DNA from: Stomoxys calcitrans
Lineage: Eukaryota > Arthropoda > Insecta > Diptera > Muscidae
Length of the DNA stretch: 64,000 nt
Reading direction: 5' to 3'
Assembly: GCF_963082655.1 (NCBI RefSeq)
Contig: NC_081553.1
Location: 42,777,172 to 42,841,171, forward strand
Part shown: positions 11,074-21,425 of the stretch, piece after piece
How the letters are laid out: every line of letters starts with the position of its first letter
Position numbering within the stretch: the first letter of the stretch is position 1
The notes under the pieces: model-generated
What the model was told of the DNA's origin: nothing
Database searches by the model: none
The model's input: only the letters and a program-made list of their open reading frames with translations
Made by a program: the position numbers and the translations under genes

Positions 11074-12504
11074 CACAGTGGGCCAAATGGCAAAAAAATT
11101 GGAAATAAGTCTACAACTTTTTATCTGTTGATTTTAGCCATACAAAATGTTCTAGACATTTGTAGAGGAGGACATAGGCTTTCAGAAAAGTGCTGTTGTT
11201 GGTCCATATCTTTAATACAGGGTGAGCTACAGGGTGTGAAAGTTGACCACTTTTGACTTCTCCAAGCTTCTGGGGGCCATAACTTTTGATCTACTCAACC
11301 GATTTACATGATTTAGGACTCTAGAGAAAGAGCTTGACAAGATCTAAAAAACTTATGCATAAAGTACCATGCCATCGTGTACTGTTAAGGAGTTATGAAT
11401 TGTTTAATTTTAAAATATGAAAATTTGGCCTTGGTTTTTTTCAGTGTTTTTTTAATAACTCCGTCAATTTTAAAGCTATAAACTTCATACTTCACACAAA
11501 TTATGCCAGCATATGTGTGCATAAAATACAAAAGGAATCACGTGAATATCTTTGGCGGTTTAAAAATGGCATCGTTTTCAATATGAAAAATATTTTTTTT
11601 GTCAAAAAATTGCAAAATTTTTCAAAAAAGATACTCCCATTTCCTTTAAGTTTTCGCAAACTTTGGCCGTCAAAGCATTATCATTTCTTTCCATTTTCAC
11701 AAAGTCGAGGTATTAAGAAAAGTTTTAAGTGCTAATTTGGCTAATTTCGATATCAAACAACACCGTTATCTTAAGACCAAAATGGCCAATTTTTTTACTA
11801 AACTTCAAAAGTTTCTCACTGGAAAAAAAGTTCCACGGGGATTTTTTCGCTTTTTTTGAACTTAAATGAAAGCTTAAAATGTTCCCAACATTTTAAGGTA
11901 TGTCTCGCCATATCCTAGCCATAAATGAGATCGTAGCGATCAAAATACTGAAAAAAGTCAATTTTCAAGTAGTGCTATATTCATTGCTAAAAAACAAGTA
12001 TTACGTCACATTTTATTGCAAAGATGTTAAATAAACTTTTATTTGGTAACATTTCTTCTACAAAACACAAAAAGAATCATGGAAATATCTCTATTCTATT
12101 CCATTTTATGGAACCGGCAATAAAAAAGTCAATTTTTCAAAAAAGTCGAATTTCCCAAATTTTGTTTTTGTTGTCCTAATTGCACATGACACACTATAGC
12201 CATATTTACGCAACATACCTTATCGTAAAGGAAATTTTCATACCTTTCCAACGATGTATAAAACATTTCTCAACTCGGATTCTATCTACTCTAAAATTCA
12301 TTTACACTTCATTAAACTCTATATAAAAATGTCTATTTGTGAAATGGAACCTTATATGGGGCCTACACTAAAACATTGATAGATTTGCCCAGGGTTTACA
12401 ATACAAATGTGTTAGAATAAAAAAAGGTCTCCTGCCAAAGTTTAAAAAAATTGGAATAAAAATATGTGTTTTAGAGCGAAAACACTTCGCATCGGCGTGC
12501 GTTT
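11074..12504. repeat. Transib left terminal inverted repeat, 1431 bp
   Basis: Complementary along its full length to 14991-16419. Differences noticed: CAACTTTTTATCTG here against CAACTTTATCTG in the other arm, and AACATTTCTTC against AACACTTCTTC. The arm contains a 72-codon open frame (11517-11735) that is mirrored identically at 15760-15978. It has no recognisable domain and is probably fortuitous. Confidence 0.93.
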
Positions 12505-12899
12505 GTATAGTACCTACATCTATTTTTAATGTAAGCTGATGATTTTTGAATAAAAAGTAACCTAGAAATATACCTGCATATATATATATATTTGTGTTAA
12601 GATTTGATGCAGACAAATGTTACCTGTTTCGCTATGTCGAATTCCCAGGAAATCCACCGTATCAATGAATGTGAAAAAACCTACCCATAAAAAATTCATT
12701 GTCATTTTTTTTAACCAAATTCGAGTCCAGGTAAATAATTATAGAAGAGTAAGTAAAAAGAGGCACTTTGGACCCCTTTTTACGATTGCGTCTGATACCT
12801 GAAATGGGTCATTAATTGTGAATATATTGCATAAATATTTGAACAAAATCCAAATTTTCTTCATTATTTTTGTAGAGGCGTAAAGGACATTTATAAGTT
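12505..12899 (+). promoter_or_regulatory. Transib internal leader
   Basis: AT-rich 395 bp between the left arm and the transposase start. It holds a possible 5' splice site (CCAGGTAAATAA, GT at 12731) and a possible 3' splice site (TTATTTTTGTAG, ending about 12873). Removing that stretch would not extend the transposase frame, because an in-frame TAA lies just before its ATG, so any such intron would be in the leader. Confidence 0.3.
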
Positions 12900-14942
12900 A
12901 TGGAAGTCATACTGAAGTATTCCACTCTTTCGAAAATTGTATGGGACATCAAAAATGATTCCAAATCATACACGGAGTCATTTAAGGAACTTGTTTACAC
13001 TTTGGACCACATATATGGAATAAGGCTAAATAAAGACGCTTTAGACAAACTTGAAAAATTCTACAAATCATTTGAGAGAAGGTTGCCAGAATGTTCATTC
13101 GCAAAAATCAAGTTTTTCAAAATGTATGAGAAGTGGCTGAAATCGGATCTACTTATTGAAATTAAACCGCTGATTCCCGGCCGGCCTAGCAAAGCATACG
13201 ACGAAGTTACGGAGAAAACCAAAAAGAAAAAACAAGAGGAACTATTGGCGGCACATCCGCCAAATTTAATAAAAGATACGTTCAAAACAGCATTGTTAAA
13301 AACACAACCAAAAAATGTTGGACGAATTGTCGATGTTTTACCATTAGCATCTCCGAAAAGGGTAAAGAGAATGGTAGAAAGTATTCCAACTCCAAAATCG
13401 ACTACAGAATTCACGGAGGAAGATGCACTGGCCCTGATTTTGAACCTAGGCCTCTCAAGAAACAAATACTCAACAATGAGGAAGGCTCTTCGTGAAAAAG
13501 GATGGGGTTGTTTACCCTCAAAACATAAATTGTACAACACCAGGACGAAAATGGTGCCATCAAATATATACGTGGACGAATTAAAAGCAAGAGTGAAACT
13601 TGCTGATCTTGTTGAAAATACAGCTGTTAGAATTATTTCTAATTTTACTGAAGAACAGTTGAACACATGTAATAATTCCGAAGTGGTTTTGATCAGCAAA
13701 TGGGGTTGTGATGGATCATCTGGATTTTCCGAATATAAGCAACAAACAGAAATAGATACCAACTTCGCATCAATTTTCATGGCATCATTAGTACCATTGA
13801 GAATGAGATTGTACAAGGACCAATCTTCATCATCGAAAGAAAATGCATTTCAAGATATATGGATAAATAGAACACCTGGGTCAAAATATTTATGTCGCCC
13901 AATTCGGTTTGAGTATACAAAGGAAGACCGGAACACAACACGATCTTTGGTGAACGAAATAAAGGAAGAAATTGCTGCATTACCCATGATTGTTATAAAC
14001 CAATTGGGAAGAAATATAAAAGTTTCGTTTCAACTACAACTCACTATGATCGATGGAAAGGTGGCAAACGCATTAACTGGCGTTATGTCCAATTGGAGAT
14101 GCAATATTTGTGGCAAGAAGAATGGGCAATTCGAGGACAAGTCTGATGAAAATTTAGTAAACGAAAATGCGCTCAATTTCGGTATTTCGCCCCTGCACTG
14201 TAGAATTCGATTCATGGAGTATTGTTTGCATTTATCGTATGACCTTAAATATCGGACTAGCCCTGGAAACCGCGATGTCTCTGCTAGAAACAACCAAGAT
14301 CTTCACAAAATGAGGCAGGAAGAGAAGAATCGAATCCAGTTGGAGTTTAAACAAAAGGGACTTATAATAGATAAACCTCTTTACGGATACGGAAGCACAA
14401 ATGATGGCAACTCGGCAAGGCGGTTTTTTGAGGACCCCGTATCGACATCTAAAATAACCGGTCTTGATGAACACTTGCTAAGACGATTCAAAGTGATTTT
14501 GGCTGTAATCAATAGCAAAAAGATGATAAATTCAACCAAATTTGAAGCTTATAGTAATGACACAAAAAACATTTTATCTGATTTATATTCGTGGAAAGCT
14601 TTAACACCGACAGTACATAAAGTCTTACATCATGGCAAGGAAATTGTGGAATACAACATACTTCCGTTAGGAGAACTTACAGAAGAAGCTCAGGAATCCC
14701 GTAATAGAGATGTTAAACAGTTCCGGCTTTTCAATACCCGAAAGAGCACCAAATTTAACCAAAATTATGATTTACTTCAATATTTATTGTTATCGTCTGA
14801 TCCGGTACTATACAGCATCAGAACTAAATGGCTACCAAAAATATGTGACGATATAGATAAGGACGATCCCGATGCCATTCAAATTAAAGAGCTTTTAAAT
14901 TTTGATACCTTAGATTATTTGGTAGAGAATAAAATCAAATAA
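12900..14942 (+). CDS. Transib transposase (RAG1-like DDE recombinase)
   Basis: A 680-aa uninterrupted protein that would cut at the CACAGTG ends of its own element in the nucleus and join them to a new site. Its core parallels RAG1. Asp271 is in WGCDGSSGFSEYK, corresponding to RAG1 Asp600. Asp385 is in MIDGKVANALTG, corresponding to Asp708. Glu596 or Glu599 is in the TEEAQESRN cluster, corresponding to Glu962. The zinc-binding set is also present: Cys401 and Cys404 (WRCNICG), then His573 and His578 (VHKVLHHGKEIVE, against RAG1 FHKTLAHVPEII). KQFRLFNTRKS matches the RAG1 segment that follows its catalytic Glu. CRPIRF (332-337) is typical of the family. The length is close to usual Transib transposases. 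The start is the first ATG of the frame (AGTTATGG). There is no RAG1-like N-terminal RING region. With all catalytic and zinc residues kept, it is plausibly active. A 251-codon frame on the opposite strand (13061-13816) is a shadow. Confidence 0.93.
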   Translation: MEVILKYSTLSKIVWDIKNDSKSYTESFKELVYTLDHIYGIRLNKDALDKLEKFYKSFERRLPECSFAKIKFFKMYEKWLKSDLLIEIKPLIPGRPSKAYDEVTEKTKKKKQEELLAAHPPNLIKDTFKTALLKTQPKNVGRIVDVLPLASPKRVKRMVESIPTPKSTTEFTEEDALALILNLGLSRNKYSTMRKALREKGWGCLPSKHKLYNTRTKMVPSNIYVDELKARVKLADLVENTAVRIISNFTEEQLNTCNNSEVVLISKWGCDGSSGFSEYKQQTEIDTNFASIFMASLVPLRMRLYKDQSSSSKENAFQDIWINRTPGSKYLCRPIRFEYTKEDRNTTRSLVNEIKEEIAALPMIVINQLGRNIKVSFQLQLTMIDGKVANALTGVMSNWRCNICGKKNGQFEDKSDENLVNENALNFGISPLHCRIRFMEYCLHLSYDLKYRTSPGNRDVSARNNQDLHKMRQEEKNRIQLEFKQKGLIIDKPLYGYGSTNDGNSARRFFEDPVSTSKITGLDEHLLRRFKVILAVINSKKMINSTKFEAYSNDTKNILSDLYSWKALTPTVHKVLHHGKEIVEYNILPLGELTEEAQESRNRDVKQFRLFNTRKSTKFNQNYDLLQYLLLSSDPVLYSIRTKWLPKICDDIDKDDPDAIQIKELLNFDTLDYLVENKIK

Positions 14943-14990
14943 TACAAAACTAAAATGCTTTTTTATTTTGGGAGTAGCTAATATACATAT

Positions 14991-16419
14991 AAACGCACGC
15001 CGATGCGAAGTGTTTTCGCTCTAAAACACATATTTTTATTCCAATTTTTTTAAACTTTGGCAGGAGACCTTTTTTTATTCTAACACATTTGTATTGTAAA
15101 CCCTGGGCAAATCTATCAATGTTTTAGTGTAGGCCCCATATAAGGTTCCATTTCACAAATAGACATTTTTATATAGAGTTTAATGAAGTGTAAATGAATT
15201 TTAGAGTAGATAGAATCCGAGTTGAGAAATGTTTTATACATCGTTGGAAAGGTATGAAAATTTCCTTTACGATAAGGTATGTTGCGTAAATATGGCTATA
15301 GTGTGTCATGTGCAATTAGGACAACAAAAACAAAATTTGGGAAATTCGACTTTTTTGAAAAATTGACTTTTTTATTGCCGGTTCCATAAAATGGAATAGA
15401 ATAGAGATATTTCCATGATTCTTTTTGTGTTTTGTAGAAGAAGTGTTACCAAATAAAAGTTTATTTAACATCTTTGCAATAAAATGTGACGTAATACTTG
15501 TTTTTTAGCAATGAATATAGCACTACTTGAAAATTGACTTTTTTCAGTATTTTGATCGCTACGATCTCATTTATGGCTAGGATATGGCGAGACATACCTT
15601 AAAATGTTGGGAACATTTTAAGCTTTCATTTAAGTTCAAAAAAAGCGAAAAAATCCCCGTGGAACTTTTTTTCCAGTGAGAAACTTTTGAAGTTTAGTAA
15701 AAAAATTGGCCATTTTGGTCTTAAGATAACGGTGTTGTTTGATATCGAAATTAGCCAAATTAGCACTTAAAACTTTTCTTAATACCTCGACTTTGTGAAA
15801 ATGGAAAGAAATGATAATGCTTTGACGGCCAAAGTTTGCGAAAACTTAAAGGAAATGGGAGTATCTTTTTTGAAAAATTTTGCAATTTTTTGACAAAAAA
15901 AATATTTTTCATATTGAAAACGATGCCATTTTTAAACCGCCAAAGATATTCACGTGATTCCTTTTGTATTTTATGCACACATATGCTGGCATAATTTGTG
16001 TGAAGTATGAAGTTTATAGCTTTAAAATTGACGGAGTTATTAAAAAAACACTGAAAAAAACCAAGGCCAAATTTTCATATTTTAAAATTAAACAATTCAT
16101 AACTCCTTAACAGTACACGATGGCATGGTACTTTATGCATAAGTTTTTTAGATCTTGTCAAGCTCTTTCTCTAGAGTCCTAAATCATGTAAATCGGTTGA
16201 GTAGATCAAAAGTTATGGCCCCCAGAAGCTTGGAGAAGTCAAAAGTGGTCAACTTTCACACCCTGTAGCTCACCCTGTATTAAAGATATGGACCAACAAC
16301 AGCACTTTTCTGAAAGCCTATGTCCTCCTCTACAAATGTCTAGAACATTTTGTATGGCTAAAATCAACAGATAAAGTTGTAGACTTATTTCCAATTTTTT
16401 TGCCATTTGGCCCACTGTG
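14991..16419. repeat. Transib right terminal inverted repeat, 1429 bp
   Basis: Inverted copy of 11074-12504, beginning AAACGCACGCCGATGCGAAG and ending CCCACTGTG. Only 48 bp separate the transposase stop from this arm, so the polyadenylation signal (AATAAA or similar) probably lies within the arm. Confidence 0.93.
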
Positions 16420-16424
16420 CGTCG
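16420..16424. repeat. Target-site duplication (right), CGTCG
   Basis: Matches 11069-11073. Confidence 0.9.
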
Positions 16425-16674
16425 TCTGTCAAAAGTACGCTTACTTTGGAGAAATAAAGCTAGGCACTTGAAATTTTGCATGAATGCTTCCAATTAGTAT
16501 AGGTCGGTTGGGATTGTAAATGTGCCATATCAGTCCATATTTTGATATAGCTGCCCTATAAATTGATCTGGGATCTTGAATTCTTGAGCCACTAGGTGAA
16601 AATCTCCATGTAAACCGACATTGGATCTTGGCTTCTTAAGCCTCTAAGTGGCGTAATTATCATCCAATTTGGCT
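16420..16674 (+). mobile_element. HINE, type A, right half after Transib
   Basis: Continues the element begun at 10947: CGTCGTCTGTCAAAAGTACG, AATTTTGCATGAATGC, GTATAGGTCGGTTGGGATTG, then a single core unit. It is cut off at TTTGGCTTATTA where the next HINE begins. Confidence 0.8.
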
Positions 16675-16675
16675 T

Positions 16676-18367
16676 ATTATATCCACCACCGAAGGATGGG
16701 GGTATATTTATTTTGCCATTCCGTTTGCAACACATCGAAATATCCATTTCCGACCCTATAAAGTATATATATTCTTGATCAGCGAAAAAATCTAAGACGA
16801 TCTAGCCATGTCCGTCCGTCTGTCCGTCTGTCTGTTGAAATCACGCTACAGTCTTTAAAAATAGAGATATTGAGCTGAAATTTTGCACAGATTCTTTTTT
16901 TGTCCATAAGCAGGTAAAGTTCGAAGATGGGCTATATCGGACTATATCTTGATATAGCCCCCATATAGACCGATTAGCCGATTTAGGGTCTTAGGCCCAT
17001 AAAAGCCACATTTATTATCCGTTTTCGCTGAAATTTGGAGCAGTGAGTTGTGTTAGGCCCTTAGACATCCTTCGTCAATTTGGCTCAGATCGGTCCAGAT
17101 TTGGATATAGCTGCCATATAGACCGATCCTCCGATTTAGGGTCCAAGGCCCATAAAACCCACATTTATTATCCGATTTTGCTGAAATTTGGGTCAGTGAG
17201 TTGTGTTAGGCCTTTAGACATCCTTCGTTAATTTGGCTCAGATCGGTCCAGATTTGGATATAGCTGCCATAAAGACCGATCCTCCGATTAAGGGTCTTAA
17301 GCCCATAAAAGCCACATTTATTATCCGATTTTGCCGAAATTTGGGACAGTGAGTTGTCTTAGGCCCTTCGAAATCTGTCTTCAATTTGGCTCTGATCGGT
17401 TCAGATTTGGATATAGCTGTCATATAGACCGATCCGCCGATTTAGGGTCCTAGGCCCATAAAAGCCACATTTATTATCCGATTTTGATGAAATTCGGGGC
17501 AGTGAATTGTGTAAGGCCCATCGACATCCTTCGTCAATTTTGATCAGATCGGTTCAGATTTGGATATAGCCCCCATATAGACCGATCCGCCGATTTAGGG
17601 TCTTAGGCCCATAATAGCCACATTTATTATCCGATTTTGCTGAAATTTCGGACAGTGAGTTGTGTTAGGCCCCTCGACAACCCTCGTCAATTTGGCTCTG
17701 ATCGGTTCAGATTTGAATATAGCTGCCATATAGACCGTTCCTCCGATTTAGGGTCTTAGGCCCACAAAAGCCACATTTATTATCCGATTTTGATGAAATT
17801 CGGGACAGTGAGTTGTGTTAGGCCCTTCAACATTCTCCGTCAATTTGGCCCAGATCGGTCCAGATTTGGATATAGCTGCCATATAGACCGATCCTCAGAT
17901 TTGGGGTCTTAGGCCCATGAAAGCCACGTTTATTATCCGATTTTGCTGAAATTTGGGACAGTAAATTGTGTTAAGCCCTTTGATATCCCTCATCAATTTG
18001 GTGCAGATCGGACCAATTTTGGATATAGCTGCCATATAGACCGATCTCTCGATTTCAGGTTTTGGGCTCATTAAAATGCTCATTTATTGTCCGATGTCGC
18101 CGAAATTTGGAACAGTGAGTTAAGTTAAGCCCCTCGAATAATTCTGCAATATGGCACAGATCGGTTAAGATTTGGATATAGCTGTCATATAGAGCGATCT
18201 CTCTTTTTAAGGTTTGGGGCCCATTAAAGGTGCATTTATTATCCGATGTCGTCGAAATTCAGGTATACAATTTTCACCGGATTTTGATGAAAGGTGGTTT
18301 ACGTATATTCCCGAGGTGGTGGGTATCCAAAGATCGGCCCGGCCGAACTTAACGCCTTTTTACTTGT
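16676..18367 (+). mobile_element. HINE, type B, full length
   Basis: Hairpin CACCACCGAAGGATGGGGGTATA, GACCCTATAAAGTATATATA, TTCTTGATCAG, GTCCGTCCGTCTGTCC, GACTATATCTTGATATAGCC. It then has about eight units of ~160-170 bp carrying TATAGCTGCCATATAGACCG, and ends GGCCCGGCCGAACTTAACGC and CTTTTTACTTGTT. Its left block is strikingly close in layout and wording to Drosophila DINE-1. Confidence 0.92.
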
Positions 18368-18400
18368 TTTTATTTTGTTATATTTTATTTCATTTTTGTG

Positions 18401-18686
18401 TTTAATTTATTTTATTTTATTTTATTTTATTTTATTTTATTTTATTTTATTTTATTTTATTTTGTTTTATTTTATTTTATTTTATTTTATTTTATTTTAT
18501 TTTATTTTATTTTATTTTATTTTATTTTATTTTATTTTATTTTATGTTATGTTATGTTATTTTATTTTATTTTATTTTATTTTATTTTATTTTATTTTAT
18601 TTTATTTTATTTTATTTTATTTTATTTTATTTTATTTTATTTTATTTTATTTTATTTTAGTTTATTTTATTTTATTTTATTTTATT
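18401..18686. repeat. (TTTTA)n microsatellite, about 285 bp
   Basis: Nearly pure TTTTA pentamers with a TTATG variant patch at 18541-18558 and single changes near 18463 and 18660. Frames of 107 and 131 codons read a F-Y-F-I-L periodicity and are artefacts. Confidence 0.97.
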
Positions 18687-18689
18687 TAA

Positions 18690-19592
18690 CAATCATTCAA
18701 AGAGTATCTATTGCACATTAGAGCGTGTAATTAAGCTCACCTCAGCATAGCATTTCTTTCTCTCATCTCTTTTGTTTGTGGGGCGAAAGTATACTCTCTC
18801 TCTCTCTCTCGCTCTCTCTCAATTGTTAGCTCTTGAGTGGTTTTTATATTCCCCAGAGTATATGGGGGGGAAATACCAACCATCGAAGCAACCTTTTCTT
18901 CAATGAATGAAAAGAAAGATGGTCTAAATGCGGTCGTATTGCTGTTGCCAACAATTGGTGTTGATTTGGTTTGCTTTACATCCATGGCTACAACCAGCAA
19001 ACAATTGTTTGTTGTGGCTGCTTTTCCCTCCCCTCGGCAGCAATGAATTCGTGTCAGACGATTGGACCAAAGTGTTTGAGTGTGAGTGGATGTGTGTGTT
19101 AGCCTTGGCCAAAGCTTGTGGCTGATGAGAGTTTCCACACGCTTATGCTGCCACGGCGGCTGCTTGGCCGTTTTGGGCCGATTTCTTCTTTCGCTGGCAA
19201 GTTGGTTGGCTGGCTGACTTCTTGTAAAGAGTTATGTTTGGCATTCATAAGCATTGCCATTGTCAAGGTGATCGCACAGCCAACGCGCATGATTGCAAGC
19301 TAAAAGAGCCCAGTCAGCCGCAACATCATTCCGAAAAAGCAACCAGCGAGCAGCAGCAGCAGCAACAACGAACGGCAACAGCACCAGCAACATTGAACAT
19401 CTGTAACAATAGCGGCATCTTCATTTCGGAGCCCCCGAGCAATTTTGAGAGTTTTCGTAACTGCTGCTGCGCAAAAACGCAAAGAGAGTAGAGCGCGCGA
19501 GAAAAGTCTTTCTTTTCTTTCTTCCATTGATTTTTGTTGTTTTTTTTTGGACGGTGGGGTTTGCGTTGGACCAAGGCAAAATATTGCAGTCT
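18690..19592 (+). promoter_or_regulatory. Candidate proximal regulatory region
   Basis: Clearly richer in CG and GC than most of the window. It holds a (CT)n/GAGA tract (18796-18821), which is a known GAGA-factor target in flies. It also has a CAG/CAA-rich stretch (19350-19395) and G-rich elements. No TE sequence is visible across 900 bp, unusual for this window. Short open frames here have no domain. Confidence 0.4.
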
Positions 19593-19657
19593 TATATAAC
19601 GACACTGAGCTTGAAAGAATACTTTAGTTATTCGGTCACCTTTCTACGGTCAAGTTC
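19593..19657 (+). promoter_or_regulatory. Candidate core promoter (TATA, Inr, DPE)
   Basis: TTATATAAC at 19592-19600. An initiator-like TTAGTT has its A at 19626, about 31 bases from the TATA element. AGTTC at 19653-19657 falls exactly at +28 to +32 and fits the downstream promoter element RGWYV. The combined spacing is what fly core promoters show. No transcript evidence is available. Confidence 0.4.
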
Positions 19658-20082
19658 GCTTTCCTTCCCAAAACTATAAAGCATTCAGTTTTTGTGGTTT
19701 CTAAAGAAACAAAATAATCCAAAAAGGAGACCCTTAATAACGATTGAGAACAACATCAAATAGCCCAAGAATATTTTGTGGATAATTTTTACTCAAACTA
19801 CAGAGAACAGCAACGAAAACAGGAATTAAATATCCTATCAAAAAAAAAAATCAAGTGAATAAGAGAAAATTTAAAAAAATAAAAAAAAGCTTTAAACAAT
19901 TAAACAGTATTGATTTTCAATATAAAGTGCAATATTTTAAGAAAAAAATAAACACACTGAAAAAAATTAAATCATTTGACAAGGTGCTTGAAGGATAAGA
20001 AGTCAATTTGATCAATGCAAGAATAAACACTGGATTATAAGCTGCAGCCACTAAGTGATGAATTGAGAAAATATTTTCAAAA
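19626..20082 (+). other. Candidate 5' noncoding first exon
   Basis: AT-rich, stop-rich leader-like sequence after the candidate promoter, ending at AAA|GTGAGT (donor 20083-20088). It would be a first exon of a gene whose coding exons lie downstream or outside the window. The gene cannot be identified. Confidence 0.3.
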
Positions 20083-20088
20083 GTGAGT

Positions 20089-20978
20089 GTTGAAAAAATA
20101 TTTTTAAAATAAAAAATAAAATAAGAATTTCTAAAACAATTAAAAATATAAAATGAAATAAACTGTGAGTTACTGTTATTTAATTATTTTCAATTATTCG
20201 AAAAAAAAAATGAAAAAAAAAAAATTTTAAATTTTCAATTATTAGTGAGAGTCCTTTTTGTTTATATAACAGAGAAGGATATGCATACTTGTATGGTTAA
20301 AAGACATGAAAGTGCAAATCAATATTGAAATATTCAAGTTTAGCGGTATGAAGAGACAAAAGAATATAAGGGGTTAAAAAAAAATTCGTTTCAGTGCTTG
20401 GAATGTCCTTGCTTCCCCAATGACAATATTATCTCATAATAATGCCGAAACAAGATTACAAGAAAAAAACTTTTATAGACAAAAATATAATAATGCTTAT
20501 TTTAAAAAAAAATTTAAGAAAATGATATAAATAGTGAAGAATACTAAAAGTAAAAAACTTTAAATTCCAAAAGGAGTTGAAAATTTAACTTATTTTGCAA
20601 AAAATCGAGAATGATTTTCCATTCACCATTTACCATACATCAGAAATGTCTCAAGAAATCGGGATATTTTGGTAAACATAAAATGTGAAACTTCTAATTT
20701 TTTAAATAAGGAGCATGTGGCTTAAGTTTCTCGCATGAAATAAATAACACTAACTCGATTTTTAGTTCTTTTTAATGAAGAATTATAGATAAAGGGAACA
20801 AATGTAACCAAGAAATGCCTTACAAAACAAAAGACTTAAGACACATGCGCTATATATAAGAAAAGGCTAAACAAGAAACTAATCATATGTTGATATCAAA
20901 TATTAACAAGAGTTATCAACGCGTTTAAATGCATTTTACAGTTTCTATAAAATATTTGCAAGATGATTATTTCGAAAC
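20089..20978. other. AT-rich unique DNA, probable intron
   Basis: Long A and T tracts and no domain-bearing frame. One GACTTAAG motif lies at 20827-20845. Confidence 0.4.
20827..20845 (+). repeat. Dispersed GACTTAAG motif, copy 2
   Basis: ACAAAAGACTTAAGACACA. Confidence 0.85.
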
Positions 20979-21219
20979 TATTGCGTTGCCCAAAAAGTAA
21001 TTGCGGATTTTTCATATAGTCGGCATTGACAAATTTTTTCACAGCTTGTGACTCTGTAATTGCATTCTTTCTTCTGTCAGTTATCAGCTGTTAATTTTAG
21101 TTAGCTTTAGAAAAAAAGTGTAAAAAAAGTATATTTGATTAAAGTTCATTCTAAGTTTTATTAAAAAATGCATTTACTTTCTTTTAAAAATCCGCAATTA
21201 CTTTTTGGGCAACCCAATA
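20979..21219 (+). mobile_element. mariner-type MITE, copy C
   Basis: TA, TTGCGTTGCCCAAAAAGTAA on the left and the complementary terminus on the right ending CAACCCAATA. The ~240-bp body matches copies D and E. Confidence 0.9.
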
Positions 21220-21276
21220 TTTTATTAAATTAATAAAAATAGTTGCATGATAAAAATTTTTTTTTTTCTTCTTAAA

Positions 21277-21296
21277 AACAAAAGACTTAGGACACA
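21277..21296 (+). repeat. Dispersed GACTTAAG motif, copy 3
   Basis: AACAAAAGACTTAGGACACA, with one A-to-G change that breaks the CTTAAG palindrome. Confidence 0.8.
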
Positions 21297-21342
21297 TGCA
21301 AAAAATTTCATGCTAAAAATCTTGGTGCAAATCGTTCCGTGG

Positions 21343-21424
21343 AAGGTCATCATAGCTCAGAGGTTAGCATGTCCTATGCCTATGACGCTGAACGCTTTTG
21401 TTTGAATCCTGGCGAGAACATACG
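21343..21424 (+). mobile_element. tRNA-derived SINE, head only
   Basis: TAGCTCAGAGGTTAGCATG (A-box region, 21353-21371) and GTTTGAATCC (B box, 21400-21409), then CTGGCGAGAACAT. These are the two internal polymerase III promoter boxes of a tRNA-like head. The body seen elsewhere is absent because a HINE follows directly. Confidence 0.75.
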
Positions 21425-21425
21425 A

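Larger units (their letters stand above)
11074..16419 (+). mobile_element. Transib-family DNA transposon, apparently intact, 5346 bp
   Basis: Bounded by CGTCG duplications and by inverted termini CACAGTGGGCCAAATGG and its complement. CACAGTG equals the recombination-signal heptamer, and the Transib family is known for such ends. It contains inverted arms of 1431 and 1429 bp around a single 680-codon transposase gene. It is inserted in the GTCY microsatellite region of a HINE. The few differences between the arms (one 2-nt indel and one substitution noticed) and the open gene suggest recent insertion. Long arms are unusual, since Transib ends are generally short. Confidence 0.93.

Noticed and set aside
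11517..11735. 72-codon gene, duplicated at 15760-15978
   Set aside because: Both are the same stretch of the Transib inverted arms; identity reflects the arms, with no domain or start context.
13061..13816. 251-codon frame on the - strand
   Set aside because: Antisense shadow of the Transib transposase, with no domain of its own.
18294..18721. Hydrophobic F/Y/I/L-rich frames of 107 and 131 codons
   Set aside because: Translation of the (TTTTA)n microsatellite, not membrane proteins.
21353..21409. Possible tRNA gene
   Set aside because: A and B boxes are present but no cloverleaf can be drawn and the sequence continues as a SINE head.
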